Shown piece by piece: positions 12,411-22,340 of a stretch of DNA of 64,000 nt (position 1 is the first letter of the stretch; each line of letters opens with the position of its first letter). Made by a program: the position numbers and the translations under genes. Where the stretch lies: NCBI GenBank assembly GCA_023101725.1, contig JALJCO010013447.1, forward strand, positions 33,501 to 97,500, written 5' to 3'. A model generated the notes under the pieces. The model was not told the DNA's origin. It was given only the letters and a program-made list of their open reading frames with translations, and did not search any database. Origin of the DNA: Atherinomorus stipes (Eukaryota; Chordata; Actinopteri; Atheriniformes; Atherinidae).

Positions 12411-13269
12411 TTTCTTTGTACAGGTAGTCCCATGAAGACACGACATCTCAGGTGGAAGTGAGACCTGTGTTGGACATCATTTAGTTCCACGTTTATGTCC
12501 ATGCAGAATATAAAACATGAAGTTCACTCACAGGATAAAAGCAAACTGGATGGGACCGGTTTTTGTGCCGTCCTCCAGACCAGCGGTTCTCCACCTTTTT
12601 CATGATGGGTCCAGGTTCCAGTCCAAACTGGCCCAGGTTCCAGTCCAAACTGGTCCAGGTTCCGGTCCAAACTGGTCCAGGTTCATCTTTAACTCTGTAT
12701 CAGTGTAATGATCATTTCTGGTTTATTTCTTTAATAACTAAAGCAAATCCAGCTGCTTTAACAGACTGAACCTGTAAAATGTGGCTGATAAACATGAATA
12801 AGATCATATAAAATATATTCTGAGATGGTCACAAACACATTTATATCACACGTATAATTCATGGAATAAAATCAGACTCCTACAAGAACAAATCAGAATT
12901 AGGCTATAAACACAAAATCTACAACATTTTACTACAAAAAGAGGAACAACAGAAAAAACTGATGGAAACTGATTTAAAAAGAGATAAAATGCTGCAGTAA
13001 TAGATCACATTGGAAATAAAAAGGCTCAGTTTAAATAATCTGTAAAAACCTGGATTTTATTTGATCAGACAGGAAATTAAAGCACAAAATTTCATTCAAC
13101 AATTTATTTATTTAAACTTTTCTTAGAATTTTTTAAAGAACTTCCAAACATGACAGACATTTTCTGCATCAACAGCTGATTTTCTCTCTTTTTTATTAAA
13201 AATTCTTTCTTTCCAACGAGTGTTAGATGTTTGTTTCTACATGAAGCTGCAGATGCTTCAGGGCTTCCG
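12411..13269. other. unique AT-rich intergenic sequence
   Basis: No gene is supported here. A short 22-bp repeat of about three copies, each with a CCAGGTTCC core, lies at 12611-12684. From about 12700 to 13250 the sequence is AT-rich with scattered A and T runs. Short open frames at 12517-12769 lack any family resemblance. Confidence 0.6.
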
Positions 13270-13317
13270 CTAGCATTAGCATTAATGTTAGCATTAACGT
13301 TAGCGTTAGCATTAGCT
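13270..13317. repeat. hexanucleotide (TTAGCA/GTTAGC)n microsatellite
   Basis: About eight hexamer units of TAGCATTAGCATTAATGTTAG type appear with single-base variants. GTTAGC simple repeats are common in fish genomes. Confidence 0.8.
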
Positions 13318-13525
13318 GGTCTCCATCCATCTTCCAGCTCTGCTTTGTTATCTCCACTCTCTAATCCGTATTTAATAAACTGGAGTGGATTTTTGCCTCT
13401 TTAGGGTTTGGGACCATTTTTATCTTCATTATTTAGTTTTAATTCTTCTTTACAACGTTAGCTACAGGCTAGCGGCTAGCTGAGTGTCTTCTTCTGCTTG
13501 TTTGTTGAACTCTGACAGATTAGCG

Positions 13526-13539
13526 CCACCAGGTGGCGG
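13526..13539 (+). promoter_or_regulatory. CTCF-like site 1
   Basis: CCACCAGGTGGCGG matches the vertebrate CTCF core CCASYAGRKGGCRS at every position. It sits in a near-perfect palindrome (CGCCACC-A-GGTGGCG), followed by a run of G. Binding is predicted from sequence only. Confidence 0.4.
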
Positions 13540-13636
13540 GGGGGGGGGCTGCATTTTAACTCATCCAGTCATAAATAACAGAGTAAATATACGGTCCTCG
13601 CGGCCTACATGTGGAAAAGGGATGTTTTTTGGCGGC

Positions 13637-13651
13637 CCTCTAGGTGGCGCT
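13637..13651 (+). promoter_or_regulatory. CTCF-like site 2
   Basis: CCTCTAGGTGGCGCT matches the CTCF core with one mismatch, on the same strand as site 1 and 111 bp downstream. Two same-orientation sites in a unique island between arrays could be a boundary element, but they could also be chance. Confidence 0.35.
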
Positions 13652-14040
13652 GGAGGCCCGAGCTTGGGAAGGCCCTGTGGTTAAGAATCAGTGCACCAGG
13701 AGGACGCCTCGGGGTGGACATGGAGGTCACCCTGCTGTGAAGGAAACGTTCAGCAGCATTTGTGCTACAATGTTCCAACTCCCAGATTGATCCATCAATC
13801 GATGGCTAAATGGGACAAAAAGCTCTTCTGGCTGATGAACTCCAGCTGCATTGTGGATGAAAACAGCTTTCTGTGTGGAAGAGTCCGTTTCTGTCAAAAA
13901 TTCTGACCTCAGATAATTTCATTACCCAGCATTCACTAGTTAATGACGTACAAACCTCCAGGAAACCTGTCTGAAATCTTAAAAAGCTCAATCTCACCTG
14001 CTCACCAGTCCTGGACCTGGATCTTCTTTCACCACGCTCA
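13652..14040. other. unique intergenic sequence, no gene seen
   Basis: Mixed-composition unique sequence. Open frames near 13691 and 13943 are short, lack family features, and the second runs into the repeat array. I support no feature here. Confidence 0.55.
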
Positions 14041-15302
14041 GACCAGTTCAGCAGCCGGACTCTGGACTGCAGGCAGACCAGTTCAGCAGCAGGACTCTGG
14101 ACTGCAGGCAGACCAGTTCAGCAGATGGACTCTGGACTGCAGGTAGACCAGTTCAGCAGATGGACTCTGGACTGCAGGCAGACCAGTTCAGCAGCCGGAC
14201 TCTGGACTGCAGGCAGACCAGTTCAGCAGCCGGACTCTGGACTGCAGGCAGACCAGTTCAGCAGCTGGACTCTGGACTGCAGGCAGACCAGTTCAGCAGA
14301 TGGACTCTGGACTGCAGGCAGACCAGTTCAGCAGATGGATTCTGGACTGCAGACAGACCAGTTCAGCAGCAGGACTCTGGACTGCAGGCAGACCAGTTCA
14401 GCAGCTGGACTCTGGACTGCAGGCAGACCAGTTCAGCAGCTGGACTCTGGACTGCAGGCAGACCAGTTCAGCAGCTGGACTCTGGACTGCAGGCAGACCA
14501 GTTCAGCAGCTGGACTCTGGACTGCAGGCAGACCAGTTCAGCAGCTGGACTCTGGACTGCAGGCAGACCAGTTCAGCAGCAGGACTCTGGACTGCAGACA
14601 GACCAGTTCAGCAGCTGGACTCTGGACTGCAGGCAGACCAGTTCAGCAGCAGGACTCTGGACTGCAGACGGACCAGTTCAGCAGCAGGACTCTGGACTGC
14701 AGGCGGACCAGTTCAGCAGCAGGACTCTGGACTGCAGGCAGACCAGTTCAGCAGCAGGACTCTGGACTGCAGGCAGACCAGTTCAGCAGCTGGACTCTGG
14801 ACTGCAGGCAGACCAGTTCAGCAGCTGGACTCTGGACTGCAGGTAGACCAGTTCAGCAGATGGACTCTGGACTGCAGGCAGACCAGTTCAGCAGATGGAC
14901 TCTGGACTGCAGGCAGACCAGTTCAGCAGCAGGACTCTGGACTGCAGGCAGACCAGTTCAGCAGCAGGACTCTGGACTGCAGGCAGACCAGTTCAGCAGC
15001 AGGACTCTGGACTGCAGGCAGACCAGTTCAGCAGCAGGACTCTGGACTGCAGACAGACCAGTTCAGCAGCAGGACTCTGGACTGCAGGCAGACCAGTTCA
15101 GCAGCAGGACTCTGGACTGCAGGCAGACCAGTTCAGCAGCTGGACTCTGGACTGCAGGCAGACCAGTTCAGCAGATGGACTCTGGACTGCAGGCAGACCA
15201 GTTCAGCAGCAGGATTCTGGACTGCAGGCAGACCAGTTCAGCAGCCGGGCTCTGGACTGCAGGCAGACCAGTTCAGTAGCAGGACTCTGGACTGCAGGTA
15301 GA
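14041..15302. repeat. 35-bp minisatellite, about 36 copies
   Basis: The unit is GACCAGTTCAGCAG followed by a variable CAG/CTG/CCG/ATG triplet, then GACTCTGGACTGCAGGCA. Period 35 is not divisible by three, so each reading frame cycles through all three phases of the unit. No phase contains a stop on the plus strand, so all three forward frames stay open for over 1 kb. This is an arithmetic by-product and not evidence of coding. Confidence 0.95.
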
Positions 15303-15683
15303 TCATGGAGAGTCAACATTTCCCGCTGTGTGGTATCTGAAACATCTACAGAGCGTTTCCAGTTTCCAAGCCTCACTTTGTTTCTGGATCTGACCTATAA
15401 AACAGTCTGACCCTGTTTTTAGCAAAGTTGTGAGTTTGAAACTCATTAGTGTCCAAAACAACCCCATTAACCTGCAACAATCAGGTCACATCTGGTCCAG
15501 AAGTTGATTTATTCTCTGAAAGTTATCGGATTGGAAGGCGGTTGACTCAGTTGTACCCTGTCATCCATTGATCAGTCCAATATAAAGAGCTTCACCAGGA
15601 CAGATCCACCGCAGACGGCCAACAGAGCTGGGCTTGCTCAGACCGACCAACAAAGACCAGGAAAACTCTGAAAATCTCTGACC
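15303..15683. other. unique spacer between 35-bp and 22-bp arrays
   Basis: Unique sequence with no recognisable gene, RNA or mobile element. Confidence 0.55.
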
Positions 15684-17545
15684 CAACATCCAGCCTACCT
15701 TCAGCTGGCATCCAGCTGGAATCCAGCCAACATCCAGCCGAAATCCAGCCAACGTCCAGCCGAAATCCAGCCAACATCCAGCCGAAATCCAGCCAACATC
15801 CAGCCGAAATCCAGCCAACATCCAGCCAACATCCAGCCAACATCCAGCCGACCTTCATCCAACGTCCAGCCGAAATCCAGCCAACATCCAGCCGACCTTC
15901 AGCCAACGTCCAGCCGAAATCCAGCCAACGTCCAGCCGAAATCCAGCCAACATCCAGCCGACCTTCATCCAACGTCCAGCCGAAATCCAGCCAACGTCCA
16001 GCCGAAATCCAGCCAACGTCCAGCCGAAATTCAGCCAACGTCCAGTCTACCTTCAGCTGGCATCCAGCCGGAATCCAGCCAACGTCCAGCCGAAATCCAG
16101 CCAACGTCCAGCCGAAATCCAGCCAACGTCCAGCCGAAATCCAGCCAACGGCCAGCCGAAATCCAGCCAACATCCAGCCGAAATCCAGCCAACGTCCAGC
16201 CGAAATCCAGCCAACATCCAGCCGAAATCCAGCCAACATCCAGCCGACCTTCATCCAACGTCCAGCCGAAATCCAGCCAACATCCAGCCGACCTTCAGCC
16301 AACGTCCAGCCGAAATCCAGCCAACGTCCAGCCGAAATCCAGCCAACATCCAGCCGAAATCCAGCCAACATCCAGCCGACCTTCATCCAACGTCCAGCCG
16401 AAATCCAGCCAACATCCAGCCGACCTTCAGCCAACGTCCAGCGAAATCCAGCCAGCGTCCAGCCGAAATCAATAGCGTCCAGCCGAAATCCAGCCAGCGT
16501 CCAGCCGAAATCCAGCCAACATCCAGCCGAAATCCAGCCAACGTCCAGCCGAAATTCAGCCAACGTCCAGTCTACCTTCAGCTGGCATCCAGCCGGAATC
16601 CAGCCAACGTCCAGCCGAAATCCAGCCAACGTCCAGCCGAAATCCAGCCAACGTCCAGCCGAAATCCAGCCAACATCCAGCCGACCTTCATCCAACGTCA
16701 GCCGAAATCCAGCCAACATCCAGCCGACCTTCAGCTAGCGTCCAGCGAAATCCAGCCAGCGTCCAGCCGAAATCCAGCCAACATCCAGCCGAAATCCAGC
16801 CAACATCCAGCCGACCTTCATCCAACGTCCAGCGAAATCCAGCCAACATCCAGCCGACCTTCAGCCAGCGTCCAGCGAAATCCAGCCAACGTCCAGCGAA
16901 ATCCAGCCAGCGTCCAGCCGAAATCCAGCCGGCGTCCAGCGAAATCCAGCCAGCGTCCAGCGAAATCCAGCCAACATCCAGCGAAATCCAGCCAACGTCC
17001 AGCGAAATTCAGCCAACGTCCAGTCTACCTTCAGCTGGCATCCAGCCGGAATCCAGCCAACGTCCAGCCGAAATCCAGCCAACATCCAGCCGACCTTCAG
17101 CCAACGTCCAGCCGAAATCCAGCCAACGTCCAGCCGAAATCCAGCCAACGTCCAGCCGAAATCCAGCCAACGTCCAGCCGAAATCCAGCCAACATCCAGC
17201 CGAAATCCAGCCAACGTCCAGCCGAAATTCAGCCAACGTCCAGTCTACCTTCAGCTGGCATCCAGCCGGAATCCAGCCAACGTCCAGCCGAAATTCAGCC
17301 AACGTCCAGTCTACCTTCAGCTGGCATCCAGCCGGAATCCAGCCAACGTCCAGCCGAAATCCAGCCAACGTCCAGCCGAAATCCAGCCAACGTCCAGCCG
17401 AAATCCAGCCAACATCCAGCCGACCTTCATCCAACGTCCAGCCGAAATCCAGCCAACATCCAGCCGACCTTAAGCCAACATCCAGCCAACATCTAGCCAA
17501 CATACAGCTGGCCTTTACCCAACACCCAGTCAACCTCCAGCCAGC
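15684..17545. repeat. 22-bp (2 x 11 bp) minisatellite directly upstream of melanopsin
   Basis: The unit consists of two related 11-mers, GAAATCCAGCC and AACGTCCAGCC (or AACATCCAGCC). Longer variants with GACCTTCATCC and TACCTTCAGCTGGCATCC recur at intervals, giving blocks of a few hundred bases. The last copies decay at 17470-17545. Long minus-strand frames (FGWTLAGFRLDVGW type) are repeat products. The array ends about 110 bp before the melanopsin start codon. Confidence 0.94.
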
Positions 17546-17579
17546 ATCCAATTAACCTTTAACTCTCATCTGGACTCGT

Positions 17580-17635
17580 CTGGCCCTGGTCCGGCCCTGG
17601 TCCGGCCCTGGTCTGGCCCTGGTCTGGCCTTGGAC
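17580..17635. repeat. 12-bp short tandem repeat in melanopsin 5' flank
   Basis: About four copies of a CTGGTCCGGCCC / CTGGTCTGGCCC unit lie 25-80 bp upstream of the melanopsin ATG. If the gene is transcribed from a nearby start, this would be in its 5' UTR or promoter. Confidence 0.75.
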
Positions 17636-17657
17636 TATCAGTCTCCACCTGAACGAG

Positions 17658-19040
17658 ATGGCTTATCTCTGTTCTCAGGGAGGAAACTGTACAGAAAACC
17701 ATCAGCACTTCAGGATGTTAAAGCGTGTGCACCCACCTGGCTACGCCCCCACACACGCCCCCCCGCCACAGCCTCAGCTGTTCCCTACGGTGGACGTCCC
17801 TGACCACGCCCATTACATCATCGGCTCTGTCATCCTGCTGGTGGGGGTAACGGGTGTGCTGGGAAACGCCCTGGTCATCTACGTCTTCTGTCGCAGTCGG
17901 ACGCTCCGGTCTCCTAGCAACGTGTTGGTGGTGAACCTGGCGGCGGCGGACTTCCTGATGTCGGTGACGCAGTCCCCGGTCTTCTTCGTGGCGAGCATGC
18001 ACCGCCGCTGGGTGTTCGGGGAGCGCGCCTGCGAGCTGTACGCCTTCTGCGGCGCTCTGTTCGGCATCGCCTCCATGATGACGCTCACGGCCATCGCTGC
18101 GGACCGCTGCCTGGCCATCACGCGGCCGCTGGTGCTGGTGGGCGGCACCAGCCCCCGGCGGGTGTACGCGGTAGTCGTGGGGGTGTGGCTGTACTCCCTG
18201 GGCTGGAGTCTGCCTCCGTTCTTCGGCTGGAGCGCCTATGTCCCTGAAGGCCTGCAGACGTCCTGCAGCTGGGACTACATGAGCTTCACCACGGCCGTGC
18301 GCACCTACACCATCCTGCTGTTCGTCTTCGTCTTCTTCTTCCCGCTGGCGCTCATCGCCGGCTGCTACCTCGCCATCTTCAGGGCGGTCCGGAGGGCGGG
18401 GCAGGAGGTAGCCCGGCTGAACTGCGGAGAGACTAACAAGGCGTACGAGCGGCTGCGCAGCGAGTGGCGGATGGCCAAAGTGGCTCTGGCAGTGATCCTG
18501 CTCTTCGTCCTGTCCTGGTCGCCGTACTCCGCGGTGGCGCTCACGGCCACCGCAGGCTACGCCCACCTGCTGACCCCGTACATGAACTCGGTCCCCGCCG
18601 TCATCGCCAAGGCTTCCGCCATCCACAACCCCATCATCTACGCCATCACCCACCCCAAGTACCGAGCCGCCATCAGCCGCTACTTCCCGCTGCTTCGCTC
18701 CCTGCTCCGGCTACACGACAAGGATCTGCGCTCGTCCTTCAGCTCCAGCGCCGCCTCGTCCCGTCGCACCACCCTCACCGGCTCGCCGGGACTCCGGCTC
18801 GGCCCCGGGATGCGGGCCAACGGGCGCTGGGGGAAGAGCCGGCTGTCCTCCGCATCCGACACGGAGTCCTGCTGGACAGAGAGTGAAGCCGACGGGTCCA
18901 GCGCCGGATCCAACGTCTTCAACCGGCAGCCGGCCACAGAGGTCGGTGCCGAGCCCCCCAGCTGCCCCCCCACAGATCAGCCGCCTGAGCTGGATGGGCC
19001 CGACGGGGCCGTCGCCATGGAGGCCAAACCTCTGCTGTGA
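17658..19040 (+). CDS. opn4: melanopsin (opsin-4), intronless, complete 460 aa
   Basis: A retinal-binding GPCR of the melanopsin (r-opsin) family, which signals through Gq in non-visual photoreception. The frame is uninterrupted from ATG (good context GAGATGG) to TGA. Seven membrane segments fall near residues 53-77, 89-111, 124-148, 166-187, 214-238, 273-297 and 307-331. N70, D98, the C125-C203 disulfide pair, W287/P289 and N324-PIIY in helix 7 are all present. K318 is the Schiff-base lysine. Y128 occupies the vertebrate counterion position, as in melanopsins, and E197 fits the ancestral counterion in loop 2. N10-C-T is a glycosylation sequon. SEWRMAKVAL before helix 6 and HPKYR after helix 7 are melanopsin signatures. 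The helix-3 DRY is DRC (149-151). The Ser-rich tail (359-372, 397-415) offers phosphorylation sites. The lack of introns fits a retrocopy such as teleost opn4.1/opn4m2 (family knowledge from memory). The coding region is markedly GC-rich. Confidence 0.93.
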   Translation: MAYLCSQGGNCTENHQHFRMLKRVHPPGYAPTHAPPPQPQLFPTVDVPDHAHYIIGSVILLVGVTGVLGNALVIYVFCRSRTLRSPSNVLVVNLAAADFLMSVTQSPVFFVASMHRRWVFGERACELYAFCGALFGIASMMTLTAIAADRCLAITRPLVLVGGTSPRRVYAVVVGVWLYSLGWSLPPFFGWSAYVPEGLQTSCSWDYMSFTTAVRTYTILLFVFVFFFPLALIAGCYLAIFRAVRRAGQEVARLNCGETNKAYERLRSEWRMAKVALAVILLFVLSWSPYSAVALTATAGYAHLLTPYMNSVPAVIAKASAIHNPIIYAITHPKYRAAISRYFPLLRSLLRLHDKDLRSSFSSSAASSRRTTLTGSPGLRLGPGMRANGRWGKSRLSSASDTESCWTESEADGSSAGSNVFNRQPATEVGAEPPSCPPTDQPPELDGPDGAVAMEAKPLL

Positions 19041-19403
19041 CACCTGCTCTGATCAGGTCATGATCTGGTTCTGATCCGGTTCTCACCTGGTGTCGAGAAT
19101 GACACAAATATTCATTTTCACGTCTTCAGTCTGTCCAGATGTTACCATGGTAACTGAGGCGTGATTACAGCGTTCCATCAGCGTGACAGACATGCCGAGC
19201 ATCCTCTGGGCCGGATCCGGACCAACGCCGGCCTGTTCCTGCACAGCCAGTGCTGGGGTCTGTCAGATTTGTAGGTTTGTGTTTGAGGATCGACCGCAGG
19301 TTCCCACTGGGTGTAGGGTGGGGGGAGTTTCATGGCCATCAACCCAAAATCTTAATATTTGCTCCCCGAGCCATTTCAGTTTGTTCCACCTCTGCCAGAA
19401 GCC
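19041..19403 (+). other. melanopsin 3' flank, probable 3' UTR
   Basis: Unique sequence after the melanopsin stop, without a second gene. It includes a perfect RFX-type X-box at 19141-19154. No canonical AATAAA was noted before the LTR at 19409, so the transcript may end with a variant signal or use the one inside the LTR at 19619. Confidence 0.5.
19141..19154. promoter_or_regulatory. palindromic X-box (RFX site) candidate
   Basis: GTTACCATGGTAAC is a 14-bp perfect palindrome and matches the X-box consensus GTNRCC-N(0-3)-RGYAAC completely. RFX factors regulate ciliary genes. A site 100 bp downstream of a photoreceptor gene is suggestive only. Confidence 0.4.
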
Positions 19404-19408
19404 AGGAC
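19404..19408. repeat. target-site duplication AGGAC, left copy
   Basis: AGGAC at 19404-19408 matches AGGAC at 19688-19692, on either side of the solo LTR. Five bases is usual for Ty3/Gypsy-class and related LTR elements. Confidence 0.8.
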
Positions 19409-19687
19409 TGTCATGTCTGGAGGGTGCTTCCTGATTGGTGCCACCTGTGCCAGGTACCCTCATTCTGCTCACTCCCCCCTTGGATCATAGTTTTTCTTGC
19501 CCCTGGATTGCCCCACCTGGACGTCTGCCTGCCCAGCTGTGACCCTCACCTTGTTTTTGCCTTACCCACCCCTGGATTTTGCATCATCACCTTCAAGCTT
19601 CTCCCCATTTTTCTTTAGAATAAACATTCTTAACATCACCTGTCCTGGTTTGTTTTTTCTTTGAGTCCAAGTTTCCTGCTCCTGACA
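19409..19687 (+). mobile_element. solo LTR (LTR retrotransposon remnant), 279 bp
   Basis: The segment begins TGTCATG and ends CTCCTGACA, with terminal inverted repeat TGTCA/TGACA. It carries AATAAA at 19619-19624 and is flanked by a perfect 5-bp duplication AGGAC. No internal retroelement sequence is present, so it fits a solo LTR left by LTR-LTR recombination. The layout and TSD fit a Ty3/Gypsy-type element, though the family is inferred. Short frames inside are not genes. Its promoter and poly(A) signal might act on the adjacent melanopsin. Confidence 0.85.
19619..19624 (+). terminator. poly(A) signal AATAAA inside the solo LTR
   Basis: AATAAA within TTTAGAATAAACATTC, followed by a GT- and T-rich stretch (GGTTTGTTTTTTC) as expected downstream of cleavage. 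It belongs to the LTR but is correctly oriented to end melanopsin transcripts. Confidence 0.5.
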
Positions 19688-19692
19688 AGGAC
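19688..19692. repeat. target-site duplication AGGAC, right copy
   Basis: Right-hand copy of the 5-bp duplication generated by LTR element insertion. Confidence 0.8.
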
Positions 19693-19865
19693 TGTTGTCT
19701 CGTTCTCACAGTCCCGAGTCCCGCAGTCACTTAGTTCTCGTGGACGTAATTGATACTTTTTCTTTTTCAGGCAAGCTTTTTTCCGGATGCCCCAGACAAT
19801 CAGAAAGGGGATTAACCAGAAAATGCGTTTTTCCCCAGTTCTCCCAGATCCCCCAGTCCTCAGCA
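19693..19865. other. unique spacer before the second 35-bp array
   Basis: Unique sequence without recognised features. A frame starting at 19695 runs into the repeat and is not considered a gene. Confidence 0.5.
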
Positions 19866-21193
19866 GTCCAGTCCCTGGACCTTTGGCAGAATACCAGTCT
19901 GTCCAGTCCCTGGACCTTTGTCAGAATACCAGTCTGTCCAGTCCCTGGACCTTTGTCAGAATACCAGTCTGTCCAGTCCCTGGACCTTTGTCAGAATACC
20001 AGTCTGTCCAGTCCCTGGACCTTTAGCAGAATACCAGTCTGTCCAGTCCCTGGACCTTTAGCAGAATACCAGTCTGTCCAGTCCCTGGACCTTTGGCAGA
20101 ATACCAGTTTGTCCAGTCCCTGGACCTTTGGCAGAATACCAGTTTGTCCAGTCCCTGGACCTTTAGCAGAATACCAGTCTGTCCAGTCCCTGGACCTTTG
20201 GCAGAATACCAGTCTGTCCAGTCCCTGGACCTTTAGCAGAATACCAGTCTGTCCAGTCCCTGGACCTTTAGCAGAATACCAGTCTGTCCAGTCCCTGGAC
20301 CTTTAGCAGAATACCAGTCTGTCCAGTCCCTGGACCTTTGGCATAATACCAGTCTGTCCAGTCCCTGGACCTTTAGCAGAATACCAGTCTGTCCAGTCCC
20401 TGGACCTTTGGCAGAATACCAGTCTGTCCAGTCCCTGGACCTTTGGCAGAATACCAGTCTGTCCAGTCCCTGGACCTTTGGCAGAATACCAGTCTGTCCA
20501 GTCCCTGGACCTTTAGCAGAATACCAGTCTGTCCAGTCCCTGGACCTTTAGCAGAATACCAGTCTGTCCAGTCCCTGGACCTTTGGCAGAATACCAGTCT
20601 GTCCAGTCCCTGGACCTTTGGCATAATACCAGTCTGTCCAGTCCCTGGACCTTTAGCAGAATACCAGTCTGTCCAGTCCCTGGACCTTTAGCAGAATACC
20701 AGTCTGTCCAGTCCCTGGACCTTTGGCAGAATACCAGTCTGTCCAGTCCCTGGACCTTTGGCAGAATACCAGTCTGTCCAGTCCCTGGACCTTTGGCATA
20801 ATACCAGTCTGTCCAGTCCCTGGACCTTTAGCAGAATACCAGTCTGTCCAGTCCCTGGACCTTTGGCAGAATACCAGTCTGTCCAGTCCCTGGACCTTTG
20901 GCAGAATACCAGTCTGTCCAGTCCCTGGACCTTTAGCAGAATACCAGTCTGTCCAGTCCCTGGACCTTTAGCAGAATACCAGTCTGTCCAGTCCCTGGAC
21001 CTTTAGCAGAATACCAGTCTGTCCAGTCCCTGGACCTTTGGCAGAATACCAGTCTGTCCAGTCCCTGGACCTTTAGCAGAATACCAGTTTGTCCAGTCCC
21101 TGGACCTTTAGCAGAATACCAGTCTGTCCAGTCCCTGGACCTTTGGCAGAATACCAGTCTGTCCAGTCCCTGGACCTTTAGCAGAATACCAGT
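19866..21193. repeat. 35-bp minisatellite with internal hairpin, about 38 copies
   Basis: The unit is CAGTCTGTCCAGTCCCTGGA followed by CCTTTGGCAGAATAC. Main variants are TTTAGCAG, TTTGTCAG and GGCATAAT. Each unit contains GTCCAG-TCC-CTGGAC, a 6-bp stem with 3-base loop. It has the same period as the 14.0-15.3 kb array but a different sequence. Variant order recurs in blocks of several units, which suggests multi-unit duplication. Confidence 0.95.
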
Positions 21194-21408
21194 CCATCGA
21201 ACCCGTCCAGATCCAGGTTCTGGTGCAGGATCCACCCCTCCATCAGACCCGTCCAGATCCAGGTTCTGGTGCAGGATCTATATGCTAGTTCCTCTGGAAC
21301 TTGTCCAGTGAGACAACCTGGACTGGATCGGGTCTTGTACAGGGGCTAGACTGCAGGATGCTGTTGGATGAAGGTTTTAGAAAAACCTTCAGTCAGAGAA
21401 CTGTTGAT
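21194..21408. other. spacer with a short direct duplication
   Basis: Two copies of CCCGTCCAGATCCAGGTTCT plus a GGTGCAGGATC extension lie near 21202 and 21248. The remainder is unique, with no gene seen. Confidence 0.6.
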
Positions 21409-22220
21409 CCAGACCCTGAAACTGGACTCTGGATCAGGACCCCAAAACTGGACTCTGGATTGGGACCCTGATACTGTACTGTGGATCTGGACCCTGAAAC
21501 TGGAATGTGGATCAGGACCCTGAAACTGGACTATGGATCCAGACCCTGAAACTGGACTTTGTATCTGGACCCTGAAACTGGACTCTGAATCAGGACCCTG
21601 AAACTGGACTTTGGGTCAGGACCCTGAAACTGGACTTTGTATCTGGACCCTGAAACTGGACTCTGGATCCAGACCCTACAACTGGACTCTGGATCTGGAC
21701 CCTGAAACTGGACTCTGGATCAGGACCCTGAAACTGGACTCTGGATCCAGACCCTACAACTGGACTCTGGATCTGGACCCTGAAACTGGACTCTCGGTCA
21801 GGACCCAGATACTGGACTCTGGATCAGGACCCTGAAACTGGAATGTGGATCAGGACCCTGAAACTGGACTCTGGATCCAGACCCTACAACTGGACTCTGG
21901 ATCTGGACCCTGAAACTGGACTCTCGGTCAGGACCCAGATACTGGACTCTGGATCAGGACCCTGAAACTGGAATGTGGATCAGGACCCAGATACTGGACT
22001 CTGGATCAGGACCCTGAAACTGGACTATGGATCCAGACCCTGAAACTGGACTTTGTATCTGGACCCTGAAACTGGACTCTGGATCAAGACCCTGAAACTG
22101 GACTCTGGATCCAGACCCTGAAACTGGACTCTGGATCCAGACCCTGAAACTGGACTCTGGATCCAGACCCTACAACTGGACTCTGGATCTGGACCCTGAA
22201 ACTGGACTCTGGATCTGGAC
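21409..22220. repeat. 26-bp minisatellite, about 31 copies
   Basis: The unit reads CTCTGGATCCAGACCCTGAA then ACTGGA, with variants ATCAGGACC, ATCTGGACC, TACAACTGG and CAGATACTGG. The block around 21.66-21.84 kb is nearly repeated at 21.86-21.98 kb. Open frames (GSRPYNWTLDLDPET type) are repeat products. Confidence 0.92.
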
Positions 22221-22266
22221 ATGGGAGGGGAGGGGTACCACTGTAGACTTTGCTTCAGTCATGATT

Positions 22267-22311
22267 ACATCATAATGACATCATGGTGACATCATGATGT
22301 CATTATGATGT
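22267..22311. repeat. perfect 19-bp inverted repeat, 7-base loop
   Basis: Left arm 22267-22285 (ACATCATAATGACATCATG) and right arm 22293-22311 are exact reverse complements, separated by GTGACAT. It could extrude a cruciform or form an RNA hairpin if transcribed. Confidence 0.9.
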
Positions 22312-22340
22312 CCCCCTTCAGCATCATGACATCTAACAGA

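Noticed and set aside
10054..12441. 795-codon minus-strand frame and 673-codon plus-strand frame over the same region
   Set aside because: Both are consequences of a 51-bp stop-poor tandem repeat; opposite-strand overlap and frame changes elsewhere in the array argue against coding.
17718..18653. 311-codon minus-strand frame
   Set aside because: It is the antisense shadow of the GC-rich melanopsin coding sequence and has no recognisable domain.
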